NCBI GenBank assembly: GCA_030696315.1
Contig: JAUYSM010000116.1
Location: 1 to 41,582, forward strand
Origin: Pseudohongiella sp.
GTDB taxonomy: Bacteria > Pseudomonadota > Gammaproteobacteria > Pseudomonadales > Pseudohongiellaceae
Length of the DNA stretch: 41,582 bases
Reading direction: 5' to 3'
Below, in pieces: positions 15,066-24,158 of this stretch. The notes beneath the pieces were generated by a model. That model was not told the DNA's origin. It made no database searches and worked only from the letters and a program-made list of their open reading frames with translations. A program made the position numbers and the translations under genes. How positions within the stretch are numbered: position 1 is the stretch's first letter; each line of letters opens with the position of its first letter.

Positions 15066-15970
15066 ACATCAAGACGATGTCTGTGGTCAAGACGGCAAGC
15101 CTGCTGGCAACAGCTGGCTTGCTGGCCTGGTCAGCTGCACACGTGGCAGGTCTGATCTGGCATGTTGTGGCGCCTGATGTCAGTGTGTCAGCCACCGAGA
15201 CAGTGTCTGATGTTCACCTGGTGTCTGCGGCTATGTCTGCGTCAACCGGCAGCATTGACCTTGAACGTTTGCAGTCGGTGTTTGCATTGCAGGCACCCGG
15301 CCAGCGTTTCGTGGCAGATACCCAAAGCAGTATTGACATGACGGCAGAGCAAACGCGTCTGTTGTTGACATTAAAGGGCGCGGTGCTCAGCAGCGATCCC
15401 GCGTATTCGCGCGCTATTATTGCCAGTGGTGATAGCCAGCAGGGTTACAAACCGGGAGACAGCATTGCTGACATGCCCGGCAGCGTGGTTCTGCAAGCGG
15501 TCTATCAGACCTATGTGTTGCTTGATAACAACGGTCGCACTGAAACTTTGCGCATGGATGATGTGCAGGCAAGTCCCGGGACGCCGTCACGCAACCCTAC
15601 GCAGTCGCTAGATCTGCAGCGCTCGGACTCCCCTGAAGCGATCAACACAGCATCGGTGCCAGCCGGAAAATTTTCTGATCAGTCTTTTTCTGATCTGGTG
15701 CGCATACAGCCGGTGTTTGAAGCTCAGGACAGCAAGAATGCGGGCGCACTACGTGGCTTACAGATCCGCCATGGCAGTCGTCAGGATTTCCTGAGCGCAG
15801 CAGGTTTGCGTCAGGGGGATCTGATTACGGGTGTCAATGGCACCTCTCTGGATAACCCGGCACAAATACCGCAGTTGATGCAGCAATTATCCTCTGCCCA
15901 ATCAGTCACTTTGCAAGTGTTGCGCGATCAGCAAGTGGAGAACGTGCATCTTGATCGCACGCAGTGGTAG
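15053..15970 (+). CDS. gspC: Type II secretion inner-membrane protein GspC
   Basis: A 305-residue bitopic protein. There is one N-terminal transmembrane helix (about residues 12-35), then the periplasmic homology region (about 85-170, LLLTLKGAVLSSDPAYSRAIIAS...YKPGDSI) that contacts the secretin N0 domain. The C-terminal PDZ-like domain is at about 225-300 (GLQIRHGSRQDFLSAAGLRQGDLITGVNG). The chosen start overlaps the receptor gene by 13 nt; an ATG 24 nt later (MSVVKT) is a plausible alternative. Coupling to the receptor gene, with the rest of the gsp genes behind a separate regulatory array, is unusual. Sequence identity to model GspC proteins seems low outside the motifs. Confidence 0.85.
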   Translation: MEVLNIKTMSVVKTASLLATAGLLAWSAAHVAGLIWHVVAPDVSVSATETVSDVHLVSAAMSASTGSIDLERLQSVFALQAPGQRFVADTQSSIDMTAEQTRLLLTLKGAVLSSDPAYSRAIIASGDSQQGYKPGDSIADMPGSVVLQAVYQTYVLLDNNGRTETLRMDDVQASPGTPSRNPTQSLDLQRSDSPEAINTASVPAGKFSDQSFSDLVRIQPVFEAQDSKNAGALRGLQIRHGSRQDFLSAAGLRQGDLITGVNGTSLDNPAQIPQLMQQLSSAQSVTLQVLRDQQVENVHLDRTQW

Positions 15971-15988
15971 TGGTGCTCCCGCGCCGCG

Positions 15989-16050
15989 CTGTCATCGTTC
16001 TGTAATATAGCGGTCACATCGCTGTCACATCTGAGTCATACCATTGTCAT
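15989..16050 (+). promoter_or_regulatory. Pho-box array with six phased half-sites upstream of gspD
   Basis: Six heptamers follow one another, each separated by exactly 4 bp: CTGTCAT (15989), CTGTAAT (16000), CGGTCAC (16011), CTGTCAC (16022), GAGTCAT (16033) and TTGTCAT (16044). They match the PhoB half-site CTGTCAT at 5-7 of 7 positions, the first perfectly. The strict 11-bp period over 62 bp is the hallmark of tandem PhoB dimers. The last half-site ends 56 bp before the gspD ATG. This predicts phosphate-starvation induction of gspD-N. PhoB itself is not in the window, and the resident response regulator is of a different subgroup. Confidence 0.85.
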
Positions 16051-16106
16051 ACGCAAATTGACCTTGAACAAATTCAGCCCGGACTGGCTGGCACAAAGGA
16101 CAGCGA

Positions 16107-18110
16107 ATGACTTTCAGCATGACCCCCAAAAAAATCTTACTAAGCCTTGCGGCAAGCATGTCAATGCTGTTTGTCATGAATGTGTTTGCTCAGGACATTA
16201 CCTGGACGCCGAATTTCCGAGACAGTGATGTGTTGGAAGTGATCAGAGCGGTGCAGGATGTGACGGGCAAAACCATGATTATTGATCCACGGGTACAGGG
16301 TCAGATTACGGTGATGAGTAACACGGCCGTCGATGCTGATGCGTATTATCAAATCTTCTTGCGCGCGCTTGATCTCAGTGGTTTTACCGCGGTTGAAACC
16401 GGCAACAATATGGTCAGTATTCTGCCCACTCAGGACGCACGAGCCGCACCCTTGCCGTTTGCCGACTTCAGTGCCAGCGACAGCAGCCAGTATGTTACCG
16501 AAGCGTTTTATCTTGAGAACGTGTCTGTTGCTCAGGTGTTGCCTGTGCTGCGTCCATTGGTGTCACAAAGCACTGGACAGATGTCTGCGTATCCAGCGGG
16601 TAACATGATTTTGTTGGTTGATACAGTGGCCAATGTGGAACGCATTCGTCAGATTCTGCAACGTATCGATCAAAGCTCCATTCCAGAAACCGACATGGTC
16701 AGACTGCAGTTTGCCAGCGCACTTGATATGGTGGCATTGCTGCGTGATCTGCAGGAAGAACGTGCGCCAACAGAGGAGGAGCCGGTCAGCACACGTTTGC
16801 AGATTTCTGCTGATGAGCGCACTAACTCTGTGTTGATCACCGGTGGGCGGCGACAGCGCGAAAACATCCGCGAGCTGGTTGCCCTGCTTGATCAGCCACG
16901 TGAACAAAACGGCAATACCCGGGTTGTCTATCTTGAGTACGCTAACGCTTCGCGCGTTGCAGAAGTGCTGAGTGCCGTGGTGCGTGATCGGTTTGGACTG
17001 TCAACTGACGATACACAAAACACGCAGCCGCGACAGGCTAGTATTCAGGCTGATCCGGATAACAACGCCTTGATCATTACCGCCGACCTTGATGTGGTGG
17101 ATTCACTGATGGATGTAGTACAGCGCCTTGATATTCAACGCGCACAAGTACTGGTCGAAGCGATCATTGTTGAAATCAACGACGACGTCGGCCAGAACCT
17201 CGGCATTCAGTGGTTATTCCGGGATGACAGTGGCGGTTTTGCCAGTAGCTTTGATGCCGGTAATAATCTTCAGCAACTGGGACTGGTTACGGAAGGCGCG
17301 TTGTCCGATGATCGACGTGATGCCCTCACCGGGCTGGCAGCGGGTCTTGCCGGTGTCGCCGGGCAAAGTATCGGCATAGGACGCCTGGGCGGCAGCACAG
17401 ATCTGATGGCATTGATTGATCTGCTGCAGGCCAACAGCGGCGCCAATATCTTATCGACACCCAATATTCTCACGACCGATAACAGCGAAGCTGTGATCAC
17501 CGTGGGTGAAAGTGTGCCATTTGTCACGGGTTCGTTTACCAATACCGGTGGTTCGGGCAGCGTCCAAAACCCCTTTCAGACCATCAATCGCCAAAACGTC
17601 GGTACAACCTTGCGTGTTACTCCCCATGTCAATCGCGGTGATCGCGTTGCGCTGGACATCAGTCAGGAGATCTCCAGCATTTCTCCCAAAGCAGGCGCTG
17701 TTGATCTGATCACCAATGAGCGAAAGATTGAGACCCGTGTCACGGTTGCTGATGGCGAAACCGTAGTGCTGGGCGGACTGATACGTGACAACGTCATTCA
17801 AACTGAGCAGCGTGTGCCCTTACTTGGCAGCGTGCCGGGAATCGGACGACTGTTTCGTTCGCAATCCAGCAGTGTGCAAAAAACCAACCTCTTGGTATTT
17901 ATTCGGCCCACCATTTTGCGTGATGACGATGCGCTGCGTGGTGCCACGGCTGAAAAGTATCAGCTGATCCGTGATCAGCAATTGCAGCAAACCCCGCTCA
18001 GTGGCTGGTTGTTTGATGAAGATGACATGCCGGTACTGCCTGCTTGGGAATCAACGAGGTCTGGTCAGGTTGGCGCAGAGGATGCCCGCACCCTGCAGAC
18101 TGAGCCGTGA
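16107..18110 (+). CDS. gspD: Type II secretion outer-membrane secretin GspD
   Basis: A 667-residue secretin with signal peptide cleavage near NVFAQ (about residue 29). N0 begins ITWTPNFRDSDVLEVIRAVQDVTGKTMIIDPRVQG. N1-N3 repeats follow (YLEYANASRVAEVL, ADPDNNALIITADLDVVDSLMDVVQRLD). The secretin core contains VPFVTGSF...VGTTLRVTPHVN and the C-terminal VPLLGSVPGIGRLFRS. It oligomerises to form the outer-membrane exit channel. AAAGGA lies 6 nt before the ATG. There is no obvious pilotin-binding S-domain extension and no gspS nearby, so the targeting factor is unknown. It stands first behind the six-site Pho-like array. Confidence 0.95.
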   Translation: MTFSMTPKKILLSLAASMSMLFVMNVFAQDITWTPNFRDSDVLEVIRAVQDVTGKTMIIDPRVQGQITVMSNTAVDADAYYQIFLRALDLSGFTAVETGNNMVSILPTQDARAAPLPFADFSASDSSQYVTEAFYLENVSVAQVLPVLRPLVSQSTGQMSAYPAGNMILLVDTVANVERIRQILQRIDQSSIPETDMVRLQFASALDMVALLRDLQEERAPTEEEPVSTRLQISADERTNSVLITGGRRQRENIRELVALLDQPREQNGNTRVVYLEYANASRVAEVLSAVVRDRFGLSTDDTQNTQPRQASIQADPDNNALIITADLDVVDSLMDVVQRLDIQRAQVLVEAIIVEINDDVGQNLGIQWLFRDDSGGFASSFDAGNNLQQLGLVTEGALSDDRRDALTGLAAGLAGVAGQSIGIGRLGGSTDLMALIDLLQANSGANILSTPNILTTDNSEAVITVGESVPFVTGSFTNTGGSGSVQNPFQTINRQNVGTTLRVTPHVNRGDRVALDISQEISSISPKAGAVDLITNERKIETRVTVADGETVVLGGLIRDNVIQTEQRVPLLGSVPGIGRLFRSQSSSVQKTNLLVFIRPTILRDDDALRGATAEKYQLIRDQQLQQTPLSGWLFDEDDMPVLPAWESTRSGQVGAEDARTLQTEP

Positions 18111-18120
18111 GGCTGACGCA

Positions 18121-19611
18121 ATGAGCCATGCCCAGAACCAGATTCGCTTGCTGCCATTCGAGTTTGCCCAACTGCACGGTGTGTTATGGGATGGCGAAGC
18201 ACTGTTGTGCCGCCAGACCCCTGCATTGCCTGTACTGCTTGAGCTGCGTCGAGTATTGGGCAGCGGTCTGCAGTGGCATCTGAGCGATCCGACCACGTTT
18301 CAACAGACGCTAACTCGCTTGTATCAGAGTGGGGCCGATGCTGCCCAACGAGCCGCTGAAGATCTGGACGATGACTTTGACCTGGATGCCTTGGCTGAAG
18401 AAATTCCGCAACACAGCGATTTGTTGTCTGGCGCAGAAAATGCGCCCGTCATCCGTTTGATCAATGCGCTGCTGTCACAAGCGGTGCGTGAAAAAGCGTC
18501 TGACATTCATATCGAACCTTATGAGCGCAAGGTATCAGTGCGCTTTCGGGTAGACGGTGTACTGCGCGATGTGTTGGCACCCAAAGCTGAATTGGGGCCG
18601 GTGCTGGTATCACGATTAAAAGTGATGGCGCGATTGGATATTGCTGAAAAACGCTTGCCGCAGGATGGCCGCATCAGCGTGCGTCTGGCGGGTCACGCGG
18701 TGGACATTCGTATGTCCACTATCCCGTCTAGTTTTGGTGAACGCGTGGTGTTGCGTTTGCTTGATCAGGCGGCCGGTCAATTGCAACTTGATCAACTGGA
18801 TCTGCCGCCGGCGATGCAAACCGCCTTGCAACGCGCTTTGCATAAACCACATGGCATCATTCTGGTCACCGGTCCCACCGGTTCCGGCAAAACCACCACG
18901 CTTTATGCCGGGCTGCAACACATCAACAGCCGGGAACGTAATATTCTGACCATTGAAGATCCGGTCGAGTATCAATTGCCTGGCATTGGCCAGACCCAGG
19001 TGAATACCAAAGTTGATATGAGTTTTGCGCGCGGATTGCGTGCTGTGCTGCGGCAAGATCCGGATGTGGTGATGGTGGGCGAGATACGCGATCAGGAAAC
19101 GGCAGCCATTGCGGTGCAGGCGTCTCTGACCGGACACCTGGTGTTATCGACTTTGCATACCAATACCGCTGTGGGTGCAGTAACGCGCTTACAGGACATG
19201 GGTATAGAACCTTTCCTGCTGGCATCCAGCCTGACTCTGATTGTGGCTCAGCGTCTGGTGCGCAGTGTGTGCCCTGAATGTCGGCAAGCGCGCACGATTG
19301 ATCTGACTGAAAGCACTCGCTTGCAATTGCCTGCCGGTAGTACGGTGTTTGACGCTGTGGGCTGTGAACTCTGCAATCACACGGGATATCGCGGTCGAAC
19401 CGGTCTGTACGAAGTGATTGAGGTTGATGCGCCACTGCGCAGACTGATTCATGACGGTGCCGGTGAGCAGGCGCTTGAACACTATGCCCGTCAGCATAGC
19501 GCGTCAATTTATGAACACGGCCGACAACGTATTCTCAGCGGCCAGACCACTGTAGAAGAAGTGCTGCGAGTCACCAGTCTCTCCGAAGATGTTCAGGGTG
19601 GCACACGATGA
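18121..19611 (+). CDS. gspE: Type II secretion assembly ATPase GspE
   Basis: A 496-residue cytoplasmic ATPase. The N1E region (about 1-80) is followed by the secretion ATPase core: Walker A GPTGSGKTTT (251-260), Asp box, Walker B VVMVGEIRD and a His box in LSTLHTNTA. The Zn-binding tetracysteine is CPECR (384/387) with CELCN (415/418). It drives pseudopilus assembly through GspL and GspF. GAGG overlaps the gspD stop and lies 8 nt before the ATG. The reading frame is open further upstream, but that part overlaps gspD and has no family similarity. The gene overlaps gspF by 4 nt (ATGA). Confidence 0.96.
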   Translation: MSHAQNQIRLLPFEFAQLHGVLWDGEALLCRQTPALPVLLELRRVLGSGLQWHLSDPTTFQQTLTRLYQSGADAAQRAAEDLDDDFDLDALAEEIPQHSDLLSGAENAPVIRLINALLSQAVREKASDIHIEPYERKVSVRFRVDGVLRDVLAPKAELGPVLVSRLKVMARLDIAEKRLPQDGRISVRLAGHAVDIRMSTIPSSFGERVVLRLLDQAAGQLQLDQLDLPPAMQTALQRALHKPHGIILVTGPTGSGKTTTLYAGLQHINSRERNILTIEDPVEYQLPGIGQTQVNTKVDMSFARGLRAVLRQDPDVVMVGEIRDQETAAIAVQASLTGHLVLSTLHTNTAVGAVTRLQDMGIEPFLLASSLTLIVAQRLVRSVCPECRQARTIDLTESTRLQLPAGSTVFDAVGCELCNHTGYRGRTGLYEVIEVDAPLRRLIHDGAGEQALEHYARQHSASIYEHGRQRILSGQTTVEEVLRVTSLSEDVQGGTR

Positions 19612-20828
19612 CCGCGCTGCGCTACAAGGCGCTGGACTTGCAGGGGCGCACAGTCACGGGTGTCATGGAAGCCGATGATGAGCGCCAGTTGCGTCAGCGT
19701 CTGCGCCAGCAAAATCTGCGGCCCTTGATGGTCACTGTCGCGACAGGCATGGAGAACGGTTCCGGTTTAAGCCATCTTCTTAAACCTCGCCGCCACCTGT
19801 CCGTCAATCAGTTATCACTGTTAACACGTCAGCTGGCGTCACTGATCAAATCCGGCTTGCCGGTGGATGAAGTGCTCAGGCTGACCTCAGAACAAAGCCG
19901 TGGTGATCATATCAAAGGCCTGTTGGCGCAAGTGCGCTCACGCGTCATGGAAGGCCAGTCCCTGGCACAGGCCATGAGTGAGCATCCTGGCGCCTTTGAT
20001 CGCATGTATTGCGCCATGGTGCGCGCGGGTGAAAGCGCCGGCTTTTTGGGTGAGGTACTGGAACGACTGGCATTGCATACCGAAAGCAGTCAACAGACCC
20101 GCCAGAAGTTGCAGACCGCACTGATTTATCCACTGGTATTGATGGGCGTCAGCATCAGTGTTGTGGTGTTGTTAATGACTTTTGTGGTGCCGCGGTTGGT
20201 GAGCATGTTTGCCAGTTCCAATCGTGACCTGCCCGTGCTGACGCAAGTGCTGATCAGTGTCAGTGACTTCTTCCGCTCCGGCTGGGCATTGCTGTTGCTG
20301 GTTGCAGTGCTGGCTGCAATTGCTGGTTTTAAAGCATGGCTGCGTCGTTCCGATAATCGCTTGACGTGGCATAGCCTGCTGCTGCGGGTGCCCGGATTGA
20401 GCAACACTTTATTGCAGATGGATTGCGCACGCTTTGCCTCTACGATGGCTATTTTGTTGGGCAGTGGTGTTCCGCTGCTTGATGCGCTACGCATTGCATC
20501 CGAGGTCTTGAACAATGAGCAGCTTCGGCGTAGTGCGCTGGCGGTCGCCGGGCGTGTACAAGAAGGTGCATCGTTCAGCAAGAGCTTACAGCAGGAGGAA
20601 GTTTTCCCTGCATTGCTGGTGCAAATGGCCGCCAACGGAGAGGCCAATGGCACGCTGGCAACACAGTTGGATTATGCCGCCGGATGGCAATCACGTGAAT
20701 TGGATGTGCGCCTCGGTACCCTGATGGCATTGCTGGAGCCGCTCACCATCGTGCTGATGGGCGGGTTGATTACCTTGATCATGCTGGCGGTGTTGTTGCC
20801 GGTTTTTGATATGAGTTCGCTGATTTAG
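19608..20828 (+). CDS. gspF: Type II secretion platform protein GspF
   Basis: A 406-residue polytopic inner-membrane protein with the duplicated T2SSF domain. Copy 1 (about 65-190) begins LSLLTRQLASLIKSGLPVDEVL and contains MVRAGESAGFL; copy 2 (about 265-400) contains FASTMAILLGSGVPLLDALRI and MAANGEANGTLATQLD. Three transmembrane helices lie near 170-195, 220-240 and 375-400. It couples GspE to pseudopilus assembly. It starts inside the end of gspE (ATGA) and is followed by gspG after 15 nt. Confidence 0.96.
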   Translation: MTALRYKALDLQGRTVTGVMEADDERQLRQRLRQQNLRPLMVTVATGMENGSGLSHLLKPRRHLSVNQLSLLTRQLASLIKSGLPVDEVLRLTSEQSRGDHIKGLLAQVRSRVMEGQSLAQAMSEHPGAFDRMYCAMVRAGESAGFLGEVLERLALHTESSQQTRQKLQTALIYPLVLMGVSISVVVLLMTFVVPRLVSMFASSNRDLPVLTQVLISVSDFFRSGWALLLLVAVLAAIAGFKAWLRRSDNRLTWHSLLLRVPGLSNTLLQMDCARFASTMAILLGSGVPLLDALRIASEVLNNEQLRRSALAVAGRVQEGASFSKSLQQEEVFPALLVQMAANGEANGTLATQLDYAAGWQSRELDVRLGTLMALLEPLTIVLMGGLITLIMLAVLLPVFDMSSLI

Positions 20829-20843
20829 ACAAGCAGGGATTTG

Positions 20844-21287
20844 ATGATGATGACAAAAAACCGTGGGTTCAGTCTGATTGAAATACTGGTGGTGTTGGTA
20901 ATCATGGGGCTGCTGGTCAGCATCATTGCGCCCAATGTGCTGGGCCGGGCCGATGAGGCGCGCGTTCAGAAAGTGTTTGCTGATTTCAGTGCAATTGAAA
21001 CGGCGCTCAGACTTTACCGACTCGACAATTATGCTTACCCCAGCAGCGAACAAGGTTTGCGCGCGCTGCAAGAGCGACCGACATTGGCGCCGGTACCCGC
21101 AAACTGGCGGCAAGGCGGCTACCTTGAATCACTGCCCATAGATCCTTGGGGCAATCCCTATCTGTATCTCAGCCCCGGGCAGCAGGGCGACTACGATATT
21201 TTCAGTTATGGTGCGGATGGTGTGCGTGGCGGTGAAGGCCAGAACGCTGATCTTGGCAACTGGCAGGACAACACCCTGCAGGAATAA
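20844..21287 (+). CDS. gspG: Major pseudopilin GspG
   Basis: A 147-residue prepilin-like protein. The type III signal is KNRG/FSLIEILVVLVIMGLLV: cleavage after Gly, Phe+1 and Glu+5. The C-terminal half has the GspG signature YAYPSSEQGLRAL, DPWGNPYLYLSPG and DIFSYGADGVRGGEGQNADLGNW, the calcium-binding loop of major pseudopilins. It is processed by a prepilin peptidase (GspO/PilD), not encoded here. Three consecutive ATGs follow a TTG; AGGGA lies 4 nt before the first and 7 nt before the second, and the choice does not affect the mature protein. Confidence 0.96.
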   Translation: MMMTKNRGFSLIEILVVLVIMGLLVSIIAPNVLGRADEARVQKVFADFSAIETALRLYRLDNYAYPSSEQGLRALQERPTLAPVPANWRQGGYLESLPIDPWGNPYLYLSPGQQGDYDIFSYGADGVRGGEGQNADLGNWQDNTLQE

Positions 21288-21293
21288 GCGCTG

Positions 21294-21881
21294 ATGAAGC
21301 TATCTTGTAACCCACGCCTGAGCCACGGTCTTACCCTGATTGAAATGCTGGTGGTGTTACTGATTATGGGTCTGCTGGTCAGTGTCACCGCATTGTCGAT
21401 GGGCTTGACCGGCCGTAACGATACAGACGAGGCCGTCCGCACCGCTGAAGACCTGAGCCGTTTGTTTGAGCATGCTGCTCAGCAGGCATTGGTCAAAGGC
21501 GAAGTGCTGGGCTGGAGTCTGAACAACAATGCAAACCAGCCTATGCAATGGTGGCGTTGGACATCGGACACGCTCGGCAATAACACAATCAATGTGGCAT
21601 CAAATAACCTGACAGGCGCATATTGGCAACGCCAGCCAGAGTCGTTTATGCCAACGCTGGCGGTTCCAGCACAACTGATGTTGCAATTGGCGGATTTACA
21701 CACTCAAGTCCCAGCGTCTGCCTCACAAAACCGCCAGACTGACACCGGGCCGGCGGTGGTGTTTTTGCCGGGCCGTGAATCTGTTCCTTTTGAACTGCGC
21801 CTGCTTGATGCGCAAACACAGCAGTCGCTCGCGCGCATCTGGTCCACCGATCAGGGGCATATTGCCTGGAGCGCGCTGTGA
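21294..21881 (+). CDS. gspH: Minor pseudopilin GspH
   Basis: A 195-residue minor pseudopilin. The leader is SHG/LTLIEMLVVLLIMGLLVSVTAL, with Leu at +1 instead of the usual Phe but Glu at +5 conserved. The body fits GspH: AEDLSRLFEHAAQQALVKGEVLGWSL, and late PFELRLLDAQTQQSLARIWSTDQGHIAW. It sits at or near the pseudopilus tip. It starts 6 nt after gspG and ends in a 4-nt overlap (GTGA) with gspI. Assignment is by position and N-terminal motif; the globular domain is poorly conserved in this family. Confidence 0.9.
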   Translation: MKLSCNPRLSHGLTLIEMLVVLLIMGLLVSVTALSMGLTGRNDTDEAVRTAEDLSRLFEHAAQQALVKGEVLGWSLNNNANQPMQWWRWTSDTLGNNTINVASNNLTGAYWQRQPESFMPTLAVPAQLMLQLADLHTQVPASASQNRQTDTGPAVVFLPGRESVPFELRLLDAQTQQSLARIWSTDQGHIAWSAL

Positions 21882-22324
21882 ACCGACAAATGCCAATCCG
21901 TCGATCTGTTTTGCAGCAGGGGTTTACCCTGATCGAAGTGATGGTTGCGCTTCTGGTTTTAGGTATTGCACTGCCTGCGCTAATGTTTCAACTGGGGACG
22001 CAGCTTGATGGCACTCAGGTGATCAATGATCGTACCCAAGCGGCCTGGGTTGCACAGGACCAGCTGGTGTTGCTGCAACTCAGACAAGCGTCCGGTGAAA
22101 ACCTGTCTGCGGGTGAATGGCAGGGTGAGGTACTCAATGCGGGGCGTTTGTGGTATTGGAAGCGCAACGCCGAGCCAACACCGGCGCCGGGTTTGTTGCG
22201 GCATACCATCAGGGTTGCTGATGAACTGCGTGATCTCTCCAGCGCGGACACCGCGCTTGTCAGCCTGGATGCCTACTTGATGACAGGTGCTTCCGGCATT
22301 CCGGGCACAGGCGGAGCTCCATGA
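21878..22324 (+). CDS. gspI: Minor pseudopilin GspI
   Basis: A 148-residue minor pseudopilin. The leader QQG/FTLIEVMVALLVLGIALPALM has Glu+5, followed by the GspI-type continuation with AAWVAQDQLVLLQLR. It is part of the I-J-K tip complex that initiates pseudopilus assembly. The start is taken as GTG overlapping the gspH stop (GTGA), consistent with the rest of the operon; an in-frame ATG 12 nt later would leave a shorter but still adequate leader. It overlaps gspJ by 4 nt. Confidence 0.92.
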   Translation: MNRQMPIRRSVLQQGFTLIEVMVALLVLGIALPALMFQLGTQLDGTQVINDRTQAAWVAQDQLVLLQLRQASGENLSAGEWQGEVLNAGRLWYWKRNAEPTPAPGLLRHTIRVADELRDLSSADTALVSLDAYLMTGASGIPGTGGAP

Positions 22325-23040
22325 GCATCACGGTTGCAGAAGCACGTGGCTTTACACTCATCGAACTGCTGATTGCTATGAGCCTGACCGTGTTGATTGG
22401 CGCCATCAGTTATCAGTTTCTGGATGCGTCTATCCGGGTGCAATCACAAGGTGACGCGGCATTAAAGTCTTTAACGGCGATTGAACAGACGTGGCAGCTC
22501 ATCGCCGCCGATATGCAAAACAGCATTGATAGACCGGTGGGTAAACCTGCCGTGGGGGCAGACCTGCTGTCAGTGCTTGATACCGGCAGCAATGGGCAAG
22601 GTCGTCGTCCTTCCATGATGAGTGCACAATTTAATAATGTGTGGTTATCAGCGCTTCTGGGCAGAGAAGGTGCGCTGCTGTGGTTTCCCCGTCACGGGTG
22701 GGTCAATCCGCTTGAGCAACAGCGCTCCGGGATTCAGCGAGTGGTATACCGACTGGACAATAATGGCAGTTTGTTCCGGGACTACTGGTCTGAGCGCAAC
22801 CAACTTTTTTCGTCTGCGCCTGAAGGCAGTTTGATGTTGCTGGAGAATGTACAGGCAATCAGCATCACATTTTTGCCGCAAGGGCAGCATCCCGATACCG
22901 AGTGGTTGCCATCATGGCCGCCGTCCTTGGTGCAAGTTGATGAAACTGAAGTCCATGGGTTGCCGGCCGCCCTGAAGGTGTCTTTGCAAACCGCGGAACT
23001 GGGTCGGGTTGAGCGCATTTTCCTGTTGGCGGGGGTTTGA
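22321..23040 (+). CDS. gspJ: Minor pseudopilin GspJ
   Basis: A 239-residue minor pseudopilin with leader ARG/FTLIELLIAMSLTVLIGAISY and Glu+5. The body contains the GspJ pattern: LTAIEQTWQLIAADMQNSIDRPV, then QRVVYRLDNNGSLFRDYW and LLENVQAISITFLP, with ALKVSLQTAELGRVERIFLL near the end. It forms the tip complex with GspI and GspK. It overlaps gspI by 4 nt (ATGA) and is followed within 10 nt by gspK. Confidence 0.94.
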   Translation: MSITVAEARGFTLIELLIAMSLTVLIGAISYQFLDASIRVQSQGDAALKSLTAIEQTWQLIAADMQNSIDRPVGKPAVGADLLSVLDTGSNGQGRRPSMMSAQFNNVWLSALLGREGALLWFPRHGWVNPLEQQRSGIQRVVYRLDNNGSLFRDYWSERNQLFSSAPEGSLMLLENVQAISITFLPQGQHPDTEWLPSWPPSLVQVDETEVHGLPAALKVSLQTAELGRVERIFLLAGV

Positions 23041-23050
23041 TGGTGGCGCC

Positions 23051-24136
23051 ATGTTGATGAATGGAACACAGCACAAATCTTGTCGGCAACAGGGTAGTGC
23101 GCTCATTCTAGCCTTGTTGATTGCGGCGATGGTGTCGTTGATGTCCGTGCGTTTTGCCGAGTCGTTTATGTTGCAGCTGGCGTGGACTGAATCGCAGGAT
23201 GATGCTCGCCTGCTGGCTGTCTATCTCAGTGGTGCCGAGCAGTTGGCTGCGCAACTGTTATCAGCGGACGCAGCCAGCAGTCAGGCTGACAATATCGATC
23301 ACGAGCAAGAAAGTTGGGCGCAGCCAGTGCCCATGCTGCCCACCGACCACGGATGGCTGCAGGTTCGCATTAGCGATGCGCAGTCATTGTTTAACCTGAA
23401 CAATCTGGGTATTAAAACAGCATACAGTGATGATAGCGGTGCACCTTTAACTGTGCGGTTTTCGCCAGCACAAAAACAGTTTGTGCGCTTGCTGCAAAGT
23501 TTTGAAGATTATCCAATCAGCGAAATTGATGCGGTGCTGATGACCGAAGCCTTGATAGACTGGATTGACGAAGACGATCAAACCACGGGGCAAGGCGGTG
23601 CTGAGTCACTGTATTACAGCAGTGCAGGCCAGAGTCTGGCGTCATCAAGAGGACTGATGTCACCGGACAGTTCCATTCAGGCCGCCAATCAAGCGTTGTT
23701 TGATATCAGTGAACTGTATCTGATCAGACACTTTACACCGGGCATCGTTGAGCGACTGCGCCCCTGGGTGGTTGTGCTGCCCGAGCCTACTGCGCTGAAT
23801 ATCAATACCGCTCCGCCAAAATTATTGGCCACCATGAATCAGCCGCAGATTCTTCAGCCGTTGGCGGTGAACGATGTGCAGACTCTTTTACAGTTAAGAC
23901 AAGCGGGGGTGTTTGCCAACATCAACGACTTTTTTAATTCACCTGACCTGCAGGCGCTGCTTCCAGAGGTAGAAACCAGCAGTGGAAGTACAGACACGGC
24001 CTTGTATTCTGTGAATAGCGATTGGTTCCTGTTACACAGTGCTGTGTCAGTCAATGACCGCCGGTCGCGCTGGGTTTCATTGTTGGCCAGATCAGAGCAA
24101 CAGACCAGGGTTTGGGAAAGACACCGGGCTTATTGA
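23051..24136 (+). CDS. gspK: Pseudopilus tip protein GspK
   Basis: A 361-residue large minor pseudopilin. The leader RQQG/SALILALLIAAMVSLMSVRFA lacks Glu+5, as is normal for GspK and needed for its tip position. The body contains ADNIDHEQESW, ISDAQSLFNLNNL, a disordered loop, EALIDWIDEDDQTTGQGGAESLYY (calcium-binding acidic loop) and LNINTAPPKLLATM with a helix-hairpin-helix-like region. The start is the ATG following GGTGG; an ATG 6 nt later is equally compatible. The gene ends 22 nt before the proposed gspL start. Confidence 0.93.
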   Translation: MLMNGTQHKSCRQQGSALILALLIAAMVSLMSVRFAESFMLQLAWTESQDDARLLAVYLSGAEQLAAQLLSADAASSQADNIDHEQESWAQPVPMLPTDHGWLQVRISDAQSLFNLNNLGIKTAYSDDSGAPLTVRFSPAQKQFVRLLQSFEDYPISEIDAVLMTEALIDWIDEDDQTTGQGGAESLYYSSAGQSLASSRGLMSPDSSIQAANQALFDISELYLIRHFTPGIVERLRPWVVVLPEPTALNINTAPPKLLATMNQPQILQPLAVNDVQTLLQLRQAGVFANINDFFNSPDLQALLPEVETSSGSTDTALYSVNSDWFLLHSAVSVNDRRSRWVSLLARSEQQTRVWERHRAY

Positions 24137-24158
24137 ACAGTCCTCATGGGGTTTTAAA

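Noticed and set aside
17971-18120. 50-residue N-terminal extension of GspE
   Set aside because: It overlaps gspD in another frame, has no similarity to the family, and a Shine-Dalgarno precedes the later ATG.
24039-24158. Longer GspL start inside gspK
   Set aside because: The extension is composed of shifted gspK sequence and has no GspL-like content.
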